A DNA stretch of 64,000 nucleotides from the NCBI GenBank assembly GCA_960531495.1, contig OY482851.1:12273829-12337828 (forward strand), written 5' to 3'. This DNA is from Zeus faber. Its lineage: Eukaryota > Chordata > Actinopteri > Zeiformes > Zeidae. The translations under genes were made by a program, and so were the position numbers. Below are positions 55,225 through 64,000 of the stretch, one piece after another; positions within the stretch are counted from its first letter, which is position 1; every line of letters begins with the position of its first letter. The notes below the pieces were generated by a model. That model was not told where the DNA came from, ran no database searches, and was given only the letters and a program-made list of their open reading frames with translations.

Positions 55225-57161
55225 GCATACACATCCACTAACAAAACAGCTCTAATGCAGAAGGGTGTCCCTTTTTTTTTTTTTTTTTTCTTTCTTCTTC
55301 TTCTTCTTTGCGACCCCCCTCCCTCCCTCCCTCTCCACCCCGCACTCTCCTGCAGCTCTGCCTCTCGTCTTATTATATCGATTCACCTTCGACGGACGAC
55401 CACAGCCCGGGTTGGAGATCCGTGTGTCGTCGTGGCTCCCCTGCCAGTGCACTACAGCGGGTCCTCCAGCAGAGCTCCTCTCCGCATCGCCTCCACTGCG
55501 GCGGGGCGCGAGTCACCTTCAGTCGGCGCGGTGCGGTGCAGCCTCCGCACCCAGCCGCGAATCCCAGAGTCCACCCAGATCCCAGAGCCCGGATCCCCAG
55601 CCCGCGGTCCAGCTAGCTGACAGCCCTCTCCTCACGCACCGTGGTCGGAAGCAGACGAGCACACTCACGGATGATCACCAACTGGAACCATTTTCTGTGA
55701 CCGCGCGTTTCCATTAAGCACCAACAAGGGCTGGTGATGATAACCGTGTTTTCTTTTTTTTTTTGTGTGTGTTCTCTCTCTCTCTCTCTCTCTCTCTCAG
55801 CCTTGGTGTGGCAGCCGAACGCAAACACTTCCTAAAAAAAAAAAAAATAAAAAAAAAGAAAAAAAAAAAAGAAGAAAAAATAAATATTATTCCTCCAAAA
55901 TTTTCCCCCGGCGGTGGATTAAAAAAAAAAAAAAAAAAAAAGTATTCACTCTTGCATGTGCATCCTCTCTGCAGGATGAACAGGGAAAGCTGGTCCTCAA
56001 GGTGCTGATGATGTTGCTCTCAAGGTCTGTTTCTTGGAGTGTTTCTAACCTTGGAGGCGGTGTGAGACGAGCAGTTGCTACAGGCCTGACGTGGCAGCAC
56101 TGCGCACCCATAGGACAGGAATACTAATACTAGACCCCCCCCCCCCCCACCCAGCACCACATTACACCTGAAATGCTCTGTCAAGTTCCATGGAGGCTAT
56201 AAATAGGACCAAATATCTGTATTGGAGGCCCTCTTCATTTTATTTTTGAATCTACATGATAACACAGCGATAGATGACGGAGCATAACGGGATTGTTGAT
56301 CAAAGATAATTACATGGTCAATGACAGACATTAAGACGGGTGCATTTAAAGTAGTCCCGAATCGGGATTCAATCTGGCCTAACAGAATTTTGTTCTGCGG
56401 AGGAGTGCCCATGCATATCCTGATCTGGGTTGCTTTTGATATATAAATAAATCCACATAATAAAAAGACAACTACTGTACATAAATCCTGATTTATATTT
56501 ATATGAATTTTGTACATCCCACACACACAGGGCAAGCAGACGTTGACAATTTCATCAGGAATTGTCCAGTAGAACGTATTATTCGTGTTATTCCTTCTGC
56601 CATTTTTTGTCACACTACTTCTCCCACCGTTTTAAAGTCACATAGAGGCAAAAATACATCAAAAAGACTCCATAAAGAATCACTTCCTATTAGTTTGTGG
56701 AAGGTTTCGGCCAATGGTTGACGACTTGTTACACTTTTTGTGCCAATGTTTTGCCCAAGAGATTTCCTAAAGGAAAATAGAGAAATCGTCATGGAAACAC
56801 ATGTAAACAAGCCCCAGCGCCTGTGGGGTATCATGCAATGTCATTGTGATATCACAACCTAAAACTGAGCGGCCATCCCATCAGTTTACGCCTAAGAAGA
56901 ACAAGGTCCATACACACACACGGGTATGAATTCACACACAAAGGGCCCGCACACTTTTACAATTTCAGCAGCAATTGTCCAGTAGTTATTTATTATGATA
57001 TTTGAACAGTGTGTCTTTATTTTCTATTGGCTGGCCAGATGTGTGCACTTCAAACTGCCCAGGGTGCAGGTTTCCAAGGAGACCAGGTCTGGCACAGTGC
57101 AGAAAACCGCAAGAAAAGTTGGATGTACCGTAGAGAGATTATTAGTGAAGCAAATCCCAAA
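55225..57161. other. Divergent spacer between rgs7bp and the nucleotidase gene
   Basis: 1.9 kb containing the GC-rich rgs7bp upstream region, CT and A-rich low-complexity tracts (55773-55945), a C run at 56136, and repeat fragments. The phrase AATTGTCCAGTAG occurs at about 56563 and about 56973. No credible coding exon. Confidence 0.5.
55773..55945 (+). repeat. CT and poly-A low-complexity tracts
   Basis: A CT run (55773-55798), then A-rich tracts at 55833-55880 and 55920-55941. Confidence 0.9.
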
Positions 57162-57280
57162 ATGTCTGAAGATCTGCCGACTGAAAGTCGAGAAGCAGAA
57201 GTGGTTCTGACAATTTTACATTTCAACGACGTCTACGAAGTAGAGGCCAGAACAGAAGAACCAGTTGGCGGCGCAACAAG
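57162..57280 (+). CDS. Nucleotidase gene coding exon 1
   Basis: Residues 1-40, from MSEDLPTESREAEVVLTILH to GGAT. It contains metal motif I as NDVYE. Donor GTAAAG, phase 2. The exon probably begins near 57069 after an AG, with 5'UTR before the ATG. Confidence 0.82.
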
Positions 57281-58140
57281 GTAAAGAAGGAACAAAGTGG
57301 ATATCGTCTCGTCTCCATTTTCAGTTAGTTAATTAAATTAATATTGACATTAATATTAACATCAACATTAAAATTAACAAAAACATTAATATTCCTATTG
57401 TTGTCTGACTACACATAATTCAATACATTTTCGTGGCAAGTAGCACAACCCTCGATTGTCAATGTGTAACATACGAAATATCTTTCCTCCAAATTTCCCT
57501 TTTTTAAAGGTTTGCCACTGTCCTCAAAGAGCTCCATAGTCTGGATCCTTTCGTGGTCTTCAGTGGTGACTGTCTGAATCCCTCCCTGCTCAGCACGGTC
57601 ACGAAGGGAAAGCACATGGTGGATGTTCTTAATAAATTAGGAATCCATTGTGCGGTGTATGGTGAGTGCTCCTCCTAACCTCACATTACTATTTCATTGT
57701 ACATGTAGAGCAAGTCTCAGAAAATCCATTTGTAGAAGTGGTTTGGACGCTCACGCACACCTACACACAAACACACACACAGGAGAGTTGCACAACACAG
57801 GGACGCACATTATACTTATACTGTTATTTCTTTGTACATTAAATCAAATGCAATCTTAGCTTGCCCCATTCTTGACTGCAGGAAATCATGAGTTTGATTT
57901 TGGCGTGGATGTTTTGGAAGAGATGACACAAGCAATGTCCTTCCCGTGGCTTCTCAGCAATGTCTACGACAAGTGAGTTCTCAGAGTGAACGCAGCAGAT
58001 TCAAACCAAAATGATAATTGATTTTACAAGTTGTCAATGATGTGTTTATATCTATTTGGCAATGTTACTTTACATTCAACAAAGCATTGTAAGTGGCCTA
58101 ATTAAGTGTGTTGGCAATGCTGCACACTTACCATGACACA

Positions 58141-58177
<37 letters not shown>

Positions 58178-60088
58178 ATAGCCAACGGTTGCCACGCTTC
58201 TCCTTCCACAGTTTTTGAGACACATACACAAAGAATACATCAAAACGACCAGCTTGATCTCAACAGGTGTGCTTTAACTTCTTGGAAGGTTTCACCCAGG
58301 GGTTTACATACATTATATAAAATTTCCCTTTTTGCGCCTACATTATATAATGTTTCCCTTTTTGCGCCAACATTTTTCCGAAGAGGTTTCCTGTGGCCAA
58401 ATTGCCCACATAGCCCGGCACACATGCATACATCTGTAGACTCACACAGGGCCAACACACTTTCACAATTTTACAAGTTAATTTTCTCAGGTTTTAGTTT
58501 GTAATTTTAGGTTCATGTGCAGTGACCATAAAACATTTAAATAGTATCAGTAAGTCTATTATATAACTTACTCTTCCCACACAATTCCATGAATAAAATA
58601 TTTGTATATGAAGAATTTTAATTAAGAAATTCTAGTTCTCACTGAATCCTAATATTACAATGTAGAAATGATGCCGCTTAATTTCATAAATTGAACTCTA
58701 CCAAGTTCCGGGCCGCAGCACCCGAAAGACCGTGGCCTGCAGAGCTGTCCGTAGTCGATGAGGTTCGATGCAGTTGGTGGTTCAATGCCAATTTTGCCCA
58801 CTTTACCACTATTAACTATAACTGTTAGTTGTTTTTCAGAAATCTTTGGAGTTGAATAGGATTAATGGAACCAATTTTGTAAACGTTAAAAACGTCTTTC
58901 TTGCACAATATATTATTCAAAGTTTCGACAAGCTGTATTTGGAGTGAATTTTGAACGCCACGAACTGCTGACCGTTCTGCCATTTGCATAGAAAGGGGCC
59001 AATAATGCAGCAAATGTATGAATAATACCTTGTATAAATACGCACAAATAGCATCGGCGCACCGAGACGCTATTTGCATGGCAGCGCAGTCAGTGGTGCA
59101 GTTCACCGTTTGTGGGTGCTTTGTGAATTAGACACCCACTTATTTCTGTTATTTGCGCCGGTTAAGCGGCCGCAAAAGCTGCGCAAACCTTTTTTGTGAG
59201 TTCGCCCCAAAGTGTATATTTAACATCCTTCACATGAAATGGCCCTGCAGCACTCTATTGTGGCTGTGGTCAGCAATTTCAACTTGAAGTGCTGAGTGCG
59301 TCGCCCGTGCACGTGGCGCTCTGCCGCCGCGCTCACCGCCTCTCCGCTGACAGGTTCACCTCAAAGACACTAGGACACGGCGTGGTGAACAGGATAATGG
59401 GGTGCCACGGCCTCAAAATAGGCGTGATGGGCTTGGTGGAGGAGGACTGGCTGGATCTGTTGGCCACGGTGGACAAGGAGAACATCCTCTACGTGGACTA
59501 CGTGGAAGCGGCCACCCGCCTCTCCCGGGAGCTGAGGGAACAAGGGGCCGACCTGGTCGTCGCCATCACCCACATGACGTGGAGCAACGACATCCGGCTG
59601 GCGTCAGAGGCCGTCGGGCTGGACCTGGTTTTAGGAGGCCACGACCACGACTACGGAGTCATGGAGGTGAATGGGATCCTGATAGTCAAGAGCGGATGTG
59701 AATTCAGGTGGGTGCCCGCTGCTTGTCTGTGGAGTTCTGCTGCTGCTCCCAGCCTCTATTATTTACTTACTTGTACCTATCCTCGTCTTCTGCAGGTACT
59801 TGTCCCGGATAGATGTGGTAAAAGACGAACGGGGGTTATTCCAGTTTAGCTGTCACAGGCTTTATATCACCAGAGACTTAGAAGAGGATGAGGAGGTCAA
59901 ACAGATAGTTGACAAATACATTGATAACATTCAAGTGAGTACACCCTAATTAACCGGTAGAAATAGTTAACAACAGCATAGCACCTGGAATAGTAGCACA
60001 CAGATAAAGCTCTGAAGCAGACAAGAATGAGATTTGATGGTTCACTGAGTGAATAGGAAATATTTCTTTTCCTTCACTTGTTTCCCCC

Positions 60089-60122
<34 letters not shown>

Positions 60123-61597
60123 AGCATGAGCTGAAAGAAGCCGTTACTCAGGTCCGCTCTCTCTGTCGCTTGCACTCAGGACATGTTGGGCGAGGTCCTC
60201 TGCCACACCGAAGTGGACCTCGATGGACGCTGTGCCACCGTGAGAAGGGAGGAGTGCAACCTGGGTAATCTGATCACCAACGCAATGCTGGAGGCCACAC
60301 ACGCTGAGGTGGCACTTCTGAATTCAGGTAATTACACCCCCTGCAACGTTTTTTTTGCAGTATGATAAAGCTAAAGGGCTTACTAAAGGGATATACTTTC
60401 TTTTATAACTTAATATTTACAGTATAATGCGACTAACAAAATGATTCCACTTGTTTTATATGTTTTTTACATAAATAGTTCTCCACCAACTCACTGTAGT
60501 TTCTAGATTTAGATTTCCATACATTGTCAGCCTGAACATCACACAAGGTTTTTGTTGAACTGAATCAAAAACCCGAACCGTAACCCTAACACACACACTA
60601 ACAATATGCTCTTTGACTGAGTTTTCTTTGGCCGCTAATAAAAGTTATTGTGTCATCACACATCTTTTGGCACTCCCCCACTCTCGCTCCCAGGCACCTT
60701 GCGATCGGATCGCGTCCACCCCGCTGGACCGCTGACCATGCGTGAGCTGATTCAGATCCTGCCTTTGGAAGACCCGGTGCTGGTGCTGGAGGTCACGGGG
60801 CACCAATTGTATGACGGGCTGGAGAACAGCGTGAAGAGCTATCCCGGTCTGGACGGCAGGTACTTCAGGTCTGCGGCGCGCGGTGACGTGGCGTCAGGCA
60901 AAAACGTTTGGGGCTGTGAGCAATCCAGTCGGCTAATACAGTTGAGTCGAAACTTTCAGATTTCTCCAGGTTGCCGGAATCCAGTTCGGGTTTGACCCTA
61001 AGAGAAAGCCTGGCGACCGTGTGATTGTTCCAACGGTGAAGGTGCAAGGCGAGAGGCTCGACATGAGCAGAAAATACATGGTTGCAATGAAGGAATACCT
61101 GGTGAAGGTAGAGTAAAGGTGTCACACATTTCGTCACGTTCACCTGTTTACTCAGACTGGTCACATGCACAATGTAGGGTTCTGACAGAACAAAATCTCT
61201 CTCCCAGGGGAAGGACGGCTATGCAATGTTCACAGGCTGCACTCAGAAGGTGGACGCAGAGAGCGCTCAGCTCCTCTCCACCATCCTCATCAACCACTTT
61301 CAGTCCTTCCACGTCATCAAGGGCCTGACGCACTGCAAGTCAGGCCACAGAATGGGCCTCATCATGGCCTCGGGCAGCCCCTCGGTGACGAGTGAGGACA
61401 TTAGTTTGTTCATTCATTCGTTCATTCGTTCATTCATTCCCCTATCAATCACCTGATTCTATCTTGGCATTGCAGATATAGAGAGATGCTTGTGTGACAA
61501 GCTTGAGGAAGGGGAAGAGGCTCTGGTGGGCGTGGTCATGATTCCAGGAGTGGAGGGTAGAATATTCCATGTCCCGTCAGAAGAAGACACTGGATAG
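57162..61597 (+). CDS. UshA/5'-nucleotidase-family metallophosphoesterase, whole gene
   Basis: Ten exons (listed separately) join in phase to 1623 bases, 540 residues plus stop. The N-terminal half is a calcineurin-like metallophosphoesterase domain: LHFNDVYE (residues 19-26), FSGD (about 61-64), GNHEFDFG (about 91-98), ITHMTWSND and GGHDHDYG (about 197-221). The C-terminal half is the 5'-nucleotidase substrate domain, with ECNLGNLITNAM, NSG(T)LRSDR, LEDPVLVLEVTG and GKDGYAMF. The family hydrolyses nucleotides, cyclic nucleotides or sugar phosphates with two metal ions; the substrate here is unknown. There is no signal peptide and no C-terminal hydrophobic anchor signal, so unlike CD73/NT5E it should be cytosolic. 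Fish and invertebrate relatives are often auto-named mannosylglucosyl-3-phosphoglycerate phosphatase, which I would not trust as function. The ATG at 57162 is preferred (AAAATG context); an in-frame ATG lies upstream at 57123. Confidence 0.88.
57510..57661 (+). CDS. Nucleotidase gene coding exon 2
   Basis: Residues 40-91, FATVLKELHSLDPFVVFSGD and onward. Metal motif II (FSGD). Acceptor TTTTTAAAG, donor GTGAGT, phase 1. Confidence 0.92.
57882..57972 (+). CDS. Nucleotidase gene coding exon 3
   Basis: Residues 91-121. It opens with the catalytic GNHEFDFG motif split across the junction. Acceptor TTGACTGCAG, donor GTGAGT, phase 2. Confidence 0.93.
58140..58175 (+). repeat. (ATT)n microsatellite
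   Basis: About 11 ATT copies in intron 3 of the nucleotidase gene. Confidence 0.93.
58200..58490. mobile_element. Repeat fragment related to 56500-56980
   Basis: Shares several phrases with the spacer upstream of the gene: TGGAAGGTTTC, TTTTGTGCCAATGTTTT against TTTTTGCGCCAACATTTTT, AAGAGGTTTCCTGTGG against AAGAGATTTCCTAAAGG, and ACACACTTTCACAATTT against GCACACTTTTACAATTT. Probably copies of one unnamed element. Confidence 0.45.
59354..59707 (+). CDS. Nucleotidase gene coding exon 4
   Basis: Residues 121-239, the largest exon, with LKIGVMGLVEEDWL, VVAITHMTWSND and LGGHDHDYG. Acceptor CGCTGACAG, donor GTGGGT, phase 2. GC-rich, in contrast to the AT-rich introns. Confidence 0.95.
59796..59934 (+). 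CDS. Nucleotidase gene coding exon 5
   Basis: Residues 239-285, YLSRIDVVKDERGLFQFSCH and an acidic helix to IDNIQ. Acceptor CTTCTGCAG, donor GTGAGT, phase 0. Confidence 0.93.
60088..60123 (+). repeat. (CTGT)n microsatellite
   Basis: About eight CTGT copies in intron 5 of the nucleotidase gene. Confidence 0.93.
60180..60327 (+). CDS. Nucleotidase gene coding exon 6
   Basis: Residues 286-335, DMLGEVLCHTEVDLDGRCAT and ECNLGNLITNAM. Acceptor GCACTCAG at 60179. An AG at 60124 would give a different, shorter-intron solution that does not keep frame. Donor GTAATT, phase 1. Confidence 0.88.
60694..60859 (+). CDS. Nucleotidase gene coding exon 7
   Basis: Residues 335-390, TLRSDRVHPAGPLTMRELIQ to SYPGLDGR. 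Acceptor CTCCCAG, donor GTACTT, phase 2. Confidence 0.92.
60960..61107 (+). CDS. Nucleotidase gene coding exon 8
   Basis: Residues 390-439. The acceptor AACTTTCAG at 60959 gives DGR-FLQVAGIQFGFDP across the junction; the nearer CAG at 60969 would break frame. Donor GTAGAG, phase 0. Confidence 0.9.
61208..61391 (+). CDS. Nucleotidase gene coding exon 9
   Basis: Residues 440-501, GKDGYAMFTGCTQKVDAES and INHFQSFHVIKGL. Acceptor CTCTCCCAG, donor GTGAGG, phase 1. Confidence 0.93.
61476..61597 (+). CDS. Nucleotidase gene coding exon 10 and stop
   Basis: Residues 501-540, IERCLCDKLEEGEEALVGVV to PSEEDTG, then TAG. Acceptor GGCATTGCAG. The C-terminus is acidic and shows no anchor signal. Confidence 0.92.
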
Positions 61598-61834
61598 TGA
61601 AAAGTGTCCATTTCGTCCCTTGGTAATGTAAAGAAGTCTCCCAACAGTTTTTTTTTTTTTTACTTCACATATGTATGGCAGCATTACATCAAGAGAAAAT
61701 CTTTAGACGTTTATATCTACGCCTGAAGGGGGCAATATGCAATTATAATGTCTCATTATAGTGGCTGTAAAGTAGAACGACAGAATAAGTTGGCTTCCGG
61801 GATATATTGCCTTTATATTGATTTTTCAAGAGGA

Positions 61835-61840
61835 AATAAA
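61835..61840 (+). terminator. AATAAA polyadenylation signal of the nucleotidase gene
   Basis: AATAAA 238 bases after the stop codon; a second AATAAA lies about 30 bases later. Confidence 0.6.
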
Positions 61841-62239
61841 GGCTTCCTCAAATTTCATTAGGGAAATAAACCACAGACGAGACAAGCTCATTTCAAATGC
61901 AGCAACATAAAAAAAGGAAAGAGTTAATGAGAAACATTAAGGTTATAGTGTTTGAGCGATAAATTGAGATTTACTGTTTTTTAAAGACAAAAGCAAAAAC
62001 ATGCCTACACACAGATTCTTCTTTATTTTCCATTGACCACCATGTCTTCTTTATAGGTATGTGTGGTGACAACTAGATCATTTAAAACCCAAATAATGAG
62101 GGACGGATAAAAAGTTTAATACACCTGAAACATGTTTAACTTTCTTAGTATTGATAGTTTATTTTTCTAAATTAAATTAAACTATTTTGGCTTAGATTTT
62201 CCGGTTAGAAGCACAAGCATATTTGTGTGTTTTGTTAAA

Positions 62240-63002
62240 ACTTTATTTGTTAAAAAAAACACAGTGGCTTTGGAACAATCAACCTCGGAAAAGTAAACAT
62301 CCATTCACGTTCACAAAAATAAGTTATTGTCAAATGGAGAAAAAAAAAAAAAAAAAAAAAGACCTCTATAAATATAAATATAAATATCCAACAATTTCCA
62401 AATGCAAATGCATTTTCATCGTTACCAATGAAACGTTTCAATGGCCCCTGCTGAGGTTTTATTAAACAGCATGAAGCCACAAAATGTATTAACAACGGCA
62501 ATCTGCACCAAAGAGGAGCCGATCCAAAAACATCTCTGAATATCTGCTCAAGATATCAAGAAAAAAAAACCCCGATGCAGAATCTGTGAAGGCCGCTCAA
62601 CACGGGGGGCCGTTTTAAACGCCTCGTGCACGTTCCCCATCGTGCTTTACCTGGCACGACACTCACGGGAGACGCTGATCCCGGGTGGAAGTAAAACACA
62701 GCGGTAGCGAGCGGTGACCGTCCCACCCATCAAATTCTGAGCAGCTCTTCAATAACGTGTCGGGGATTTGCTTTATTGCTTTCGGAAACTCGCCGCTTCT
62801 CACACTGGACCTTTTACAACATCTACTGTACCACCCCCCCCACCCCACCCCCCCAACCCCCGTCTCCCCCGTCCAATAAACTTATCTTTCCCTCTGCACT
62901 TTCTTCCACGACCGACCGCGCCCCCCCCCCCCCCCCCCCCTGCCTCCCCACCCCTCCTCCACCCCCGGGTCCTCGTCCCAATCCGCTGGTCGTCGGGCTT
63001 CG
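62240..63002 (-). other. rnf180: rnf180 3'UTR (extent inferred)
   Basis: Minus-strand non-coding sequence after the rnf180 stop, with G-rich runs on the coding sense (C runs on the + strand at 62827-62860 and 62920-62940) and a poly-A/T tract at 62340-62360. Confidence 0.5.
62242..62247 (-). terminator. rnf180: AATAAA polyadenylation signal of rnf180
   Basis: TTTATT on the + strand, AATAAA on the minus strand, about 755 bases after the rnf180 stop codon. Placed about 400 bases from the signal of the convergent nucleotidase gene. Confidence 0.5.
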
Positions 63003-63208
63003 TCAAAATGAGGGGAAGAAGAAGTAGCAGAGGAGGCAGAGGATGAAGAAGCCGATGACCCAGTTGACGGAGTAGATGTAGATGATGACCATGTCCATGT
63101 CCAGCCTCCAGCCGCGGGACTCGTCCTCAAAGTCCAGGGCGTCCAGACGGTATCCAGCCCCGTGGGGGAACTGGCGTCTGGCCATGGAGCTGGACTGCCG
63201 CTGTAATC
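63003..63208 (-). CDS. rnf180: rnf180 last coding exon
   Basis: Acceptor GGTTGCAG. Codes [20 protein letters not shown], an acidic stretch, then the membrane anchor [20 protein letters not shown] and CYFFFPSF, ending in TGA. Confidence 0.92.
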
Positions 63209-63874
63209 CTGCAACCGTTTCAGTCGATCAGTATCAGTTAGCGTCACCTTTGGATTGTATTTAGTCTTTTTTTTTTTTTCCCCTCTCTTGGTTTTGCTCC
63301 TACTGTATACTCTCTGAAAAACAAAAACTCGTTCAAATGCGCAATGTGTTCATGTATGTGTTTACCCAGGATGAGTTAGGAATGAGTTATTAAATGTTAT
63401 AAACTGTTATTAATACGCTATAAAACACATTATTCACGAAAGAAAAAAATGATTGCACAATGCACCTCACATTTTACCCATGGAGGAAACTTTTATATAT
63501 TTGTATATACAGTATATATAGTTTTTGGTTGTGCTCCTACAGTATATTAAAAAATAAATAGAATTGTAAAACCCTCTGAAAAAAAATCTCGTTAAAATGT
63601 TTTGAGTTCACCCAGGGAATGTCATGCATATTATACTGTATATTGTCAAGAATATTTTTTTGATATCCTTTTGATATTTTCATATCAATTTTTCCATCGT
63701 ATGAAGAAAATTAATAGAAATATAAGTTACTGAGATTTCTCAACTCGCCTCCAAAGATACGGAAGAGCTTCCTGCAGCTCGGCAGAGGCCACTTTGCGCA
63801 ACTGGCTTTCTGGAAGTTCTGTTTGCGGGAGAGGTATTCCTTCGGGAAGAAGGTCTTCGCTGTTTGATTCAGCT
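63003..63874 (-). CDS. rnf180: E3 ubiquitin ligase RNF180, C-terminal part (5' incomplete)
   Basis: The last two coding exons on the minus strand, 63874-63731 and 63208-63003. Recognised from the RNF180 C-terminus: [47 protein letters not shown] and [18 protein letters not shown] followed by LCYFFFPSF and the stop. The final hydrophobic stretch is a single C-terminal membrane anchor. The RING finger and N-terminal part must lie in exons beyond 64000. RNF180 is an ER-associated RING-type E3; human RNF180 is a neighbour of RGS7BP, which supports the call. The first of these exons starts with AG completing a codon (Glu), so at least one coding exon precedes it. Confidence 0.9.
63731..63874 (-). 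CDS. rnf180: rnf180 penultimate coding exon
   Basis: Acceptor CTTCCTTGCAG. Codes [20 protein letters not shown] and [16 protein letters not shown], then ELRNL. The only donor that keeps frame with the last exon is CTCA/GTAACT; the nearer GTTGAG leaves the wrong phase. Confidence 0.82.
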
Positions 63875-64000
63875 CTGCAAGGAAGAGGACAGGGAAGAAC
63901 AAGTTCATCGATGAACGACTTGTTTCCACTTCCATCCTTGTCTCATCCAGTCGGGCTGAATTACACCCAAAATTGAAGGGTGGTTGCAGCTGCGCTCCAT

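Noticed and set aside
60125..60151. A 27-base microexon HELKEAVTQ in the nucleotidase gene
   Set aside because: The intron to the next exon would be only 28 bases, too short for normal splicing, so I took 60180 as the exon start.

Overview
The window is vertebrate nuclear DNA, almost certainly from a ray-finned (teleost) fish. Every recognisable gene is split by GT-AG introns. The proteins match vertebrate-specific families (PLCXD3, complement C7, R7BP, RNF180). Introns are short to medium in length, and the spacers are full of long (CA)n/(TG)n microsatellites, minisatellites and small non-autonomous DNA transposons. I see no bacterial features, rRNA, tRNA or CRISPR. I could not run any search; identities rest on recognising protein families and on exon phases that join without conflict into full-length proteins.

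Layout. (1) 0.9-27.9 kb, + strand: plcxd3 in six coding exons (321 aa), with a CpG-rich first exon, a 16-kb first intron holding most of the repeats, and a long 3'UTR. (2) 27.9-31.4 kb: intergenic. (3) 31.4-43.2 kb, + strand: complement C7 in 18 coding exons (841 aa: TSP1, LDLRa, MACPF, EGF, TSP1, two CCP, two FIM modules). (4) 43.2-45.9 kb: intergenic, mostly a degenerate TG array. (5) 45.9-55.2 kb, - strand: rgs7bp in six coding exons (251 aa), ending in the polybasic plus CysCys palmitoylation tail. (6) 57.2-61.8 kb, + strand: a 10-exon, 540-aa UshA/5'-nucleotidase-family metallophosphoesterase with no signal peptide or visible lipid-anchor signal. (7) 62.2-64.0 kb, - strand: the last two coding exons of rnf180, whose 5' part lies beyond the right edge.

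Order and orientation: plcxd3> c7> <rgs7bp nucleotidase> <rnf180. From general knowledge, PLCXD3 and C7 lie near each other in the human C6/C7/OXCT1 neighbourhood, and RGS7BP and RNF180 are neighbours in another part of the same human chromosome. Here the two blocks are fused within 64 kb, C6 is not seen between plcxd3 and c7, and the nucleotidase gene sits between rgs7bp and rnf180. The genes do not form a pathway: C7 acts in plasma in the membrane attack complex, R7BP anchors RGS7-family/G-beta-5 complexes at neuronal membranes, RNF180 is a membrane-anchored RING E3 ligase, PLCXD3 is a PI-PLC X-domain protein, and the last is a predicted soluble nucleotide or sugar-phosphate phosphatase.

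No new multi-gene system is visible. The observations most worth a second look are the UshA-like gene and its altered first metal motif, a ~1.1-kb inverted-repeat element with a minisatellite core, an exact 147-bp higher-order repeat, two related AT-rich arrays with a shared leader, a hAT-type MITE with a perfect 8-bp target duplication, and a ~150-bp GT repeat starting at a splice donor.
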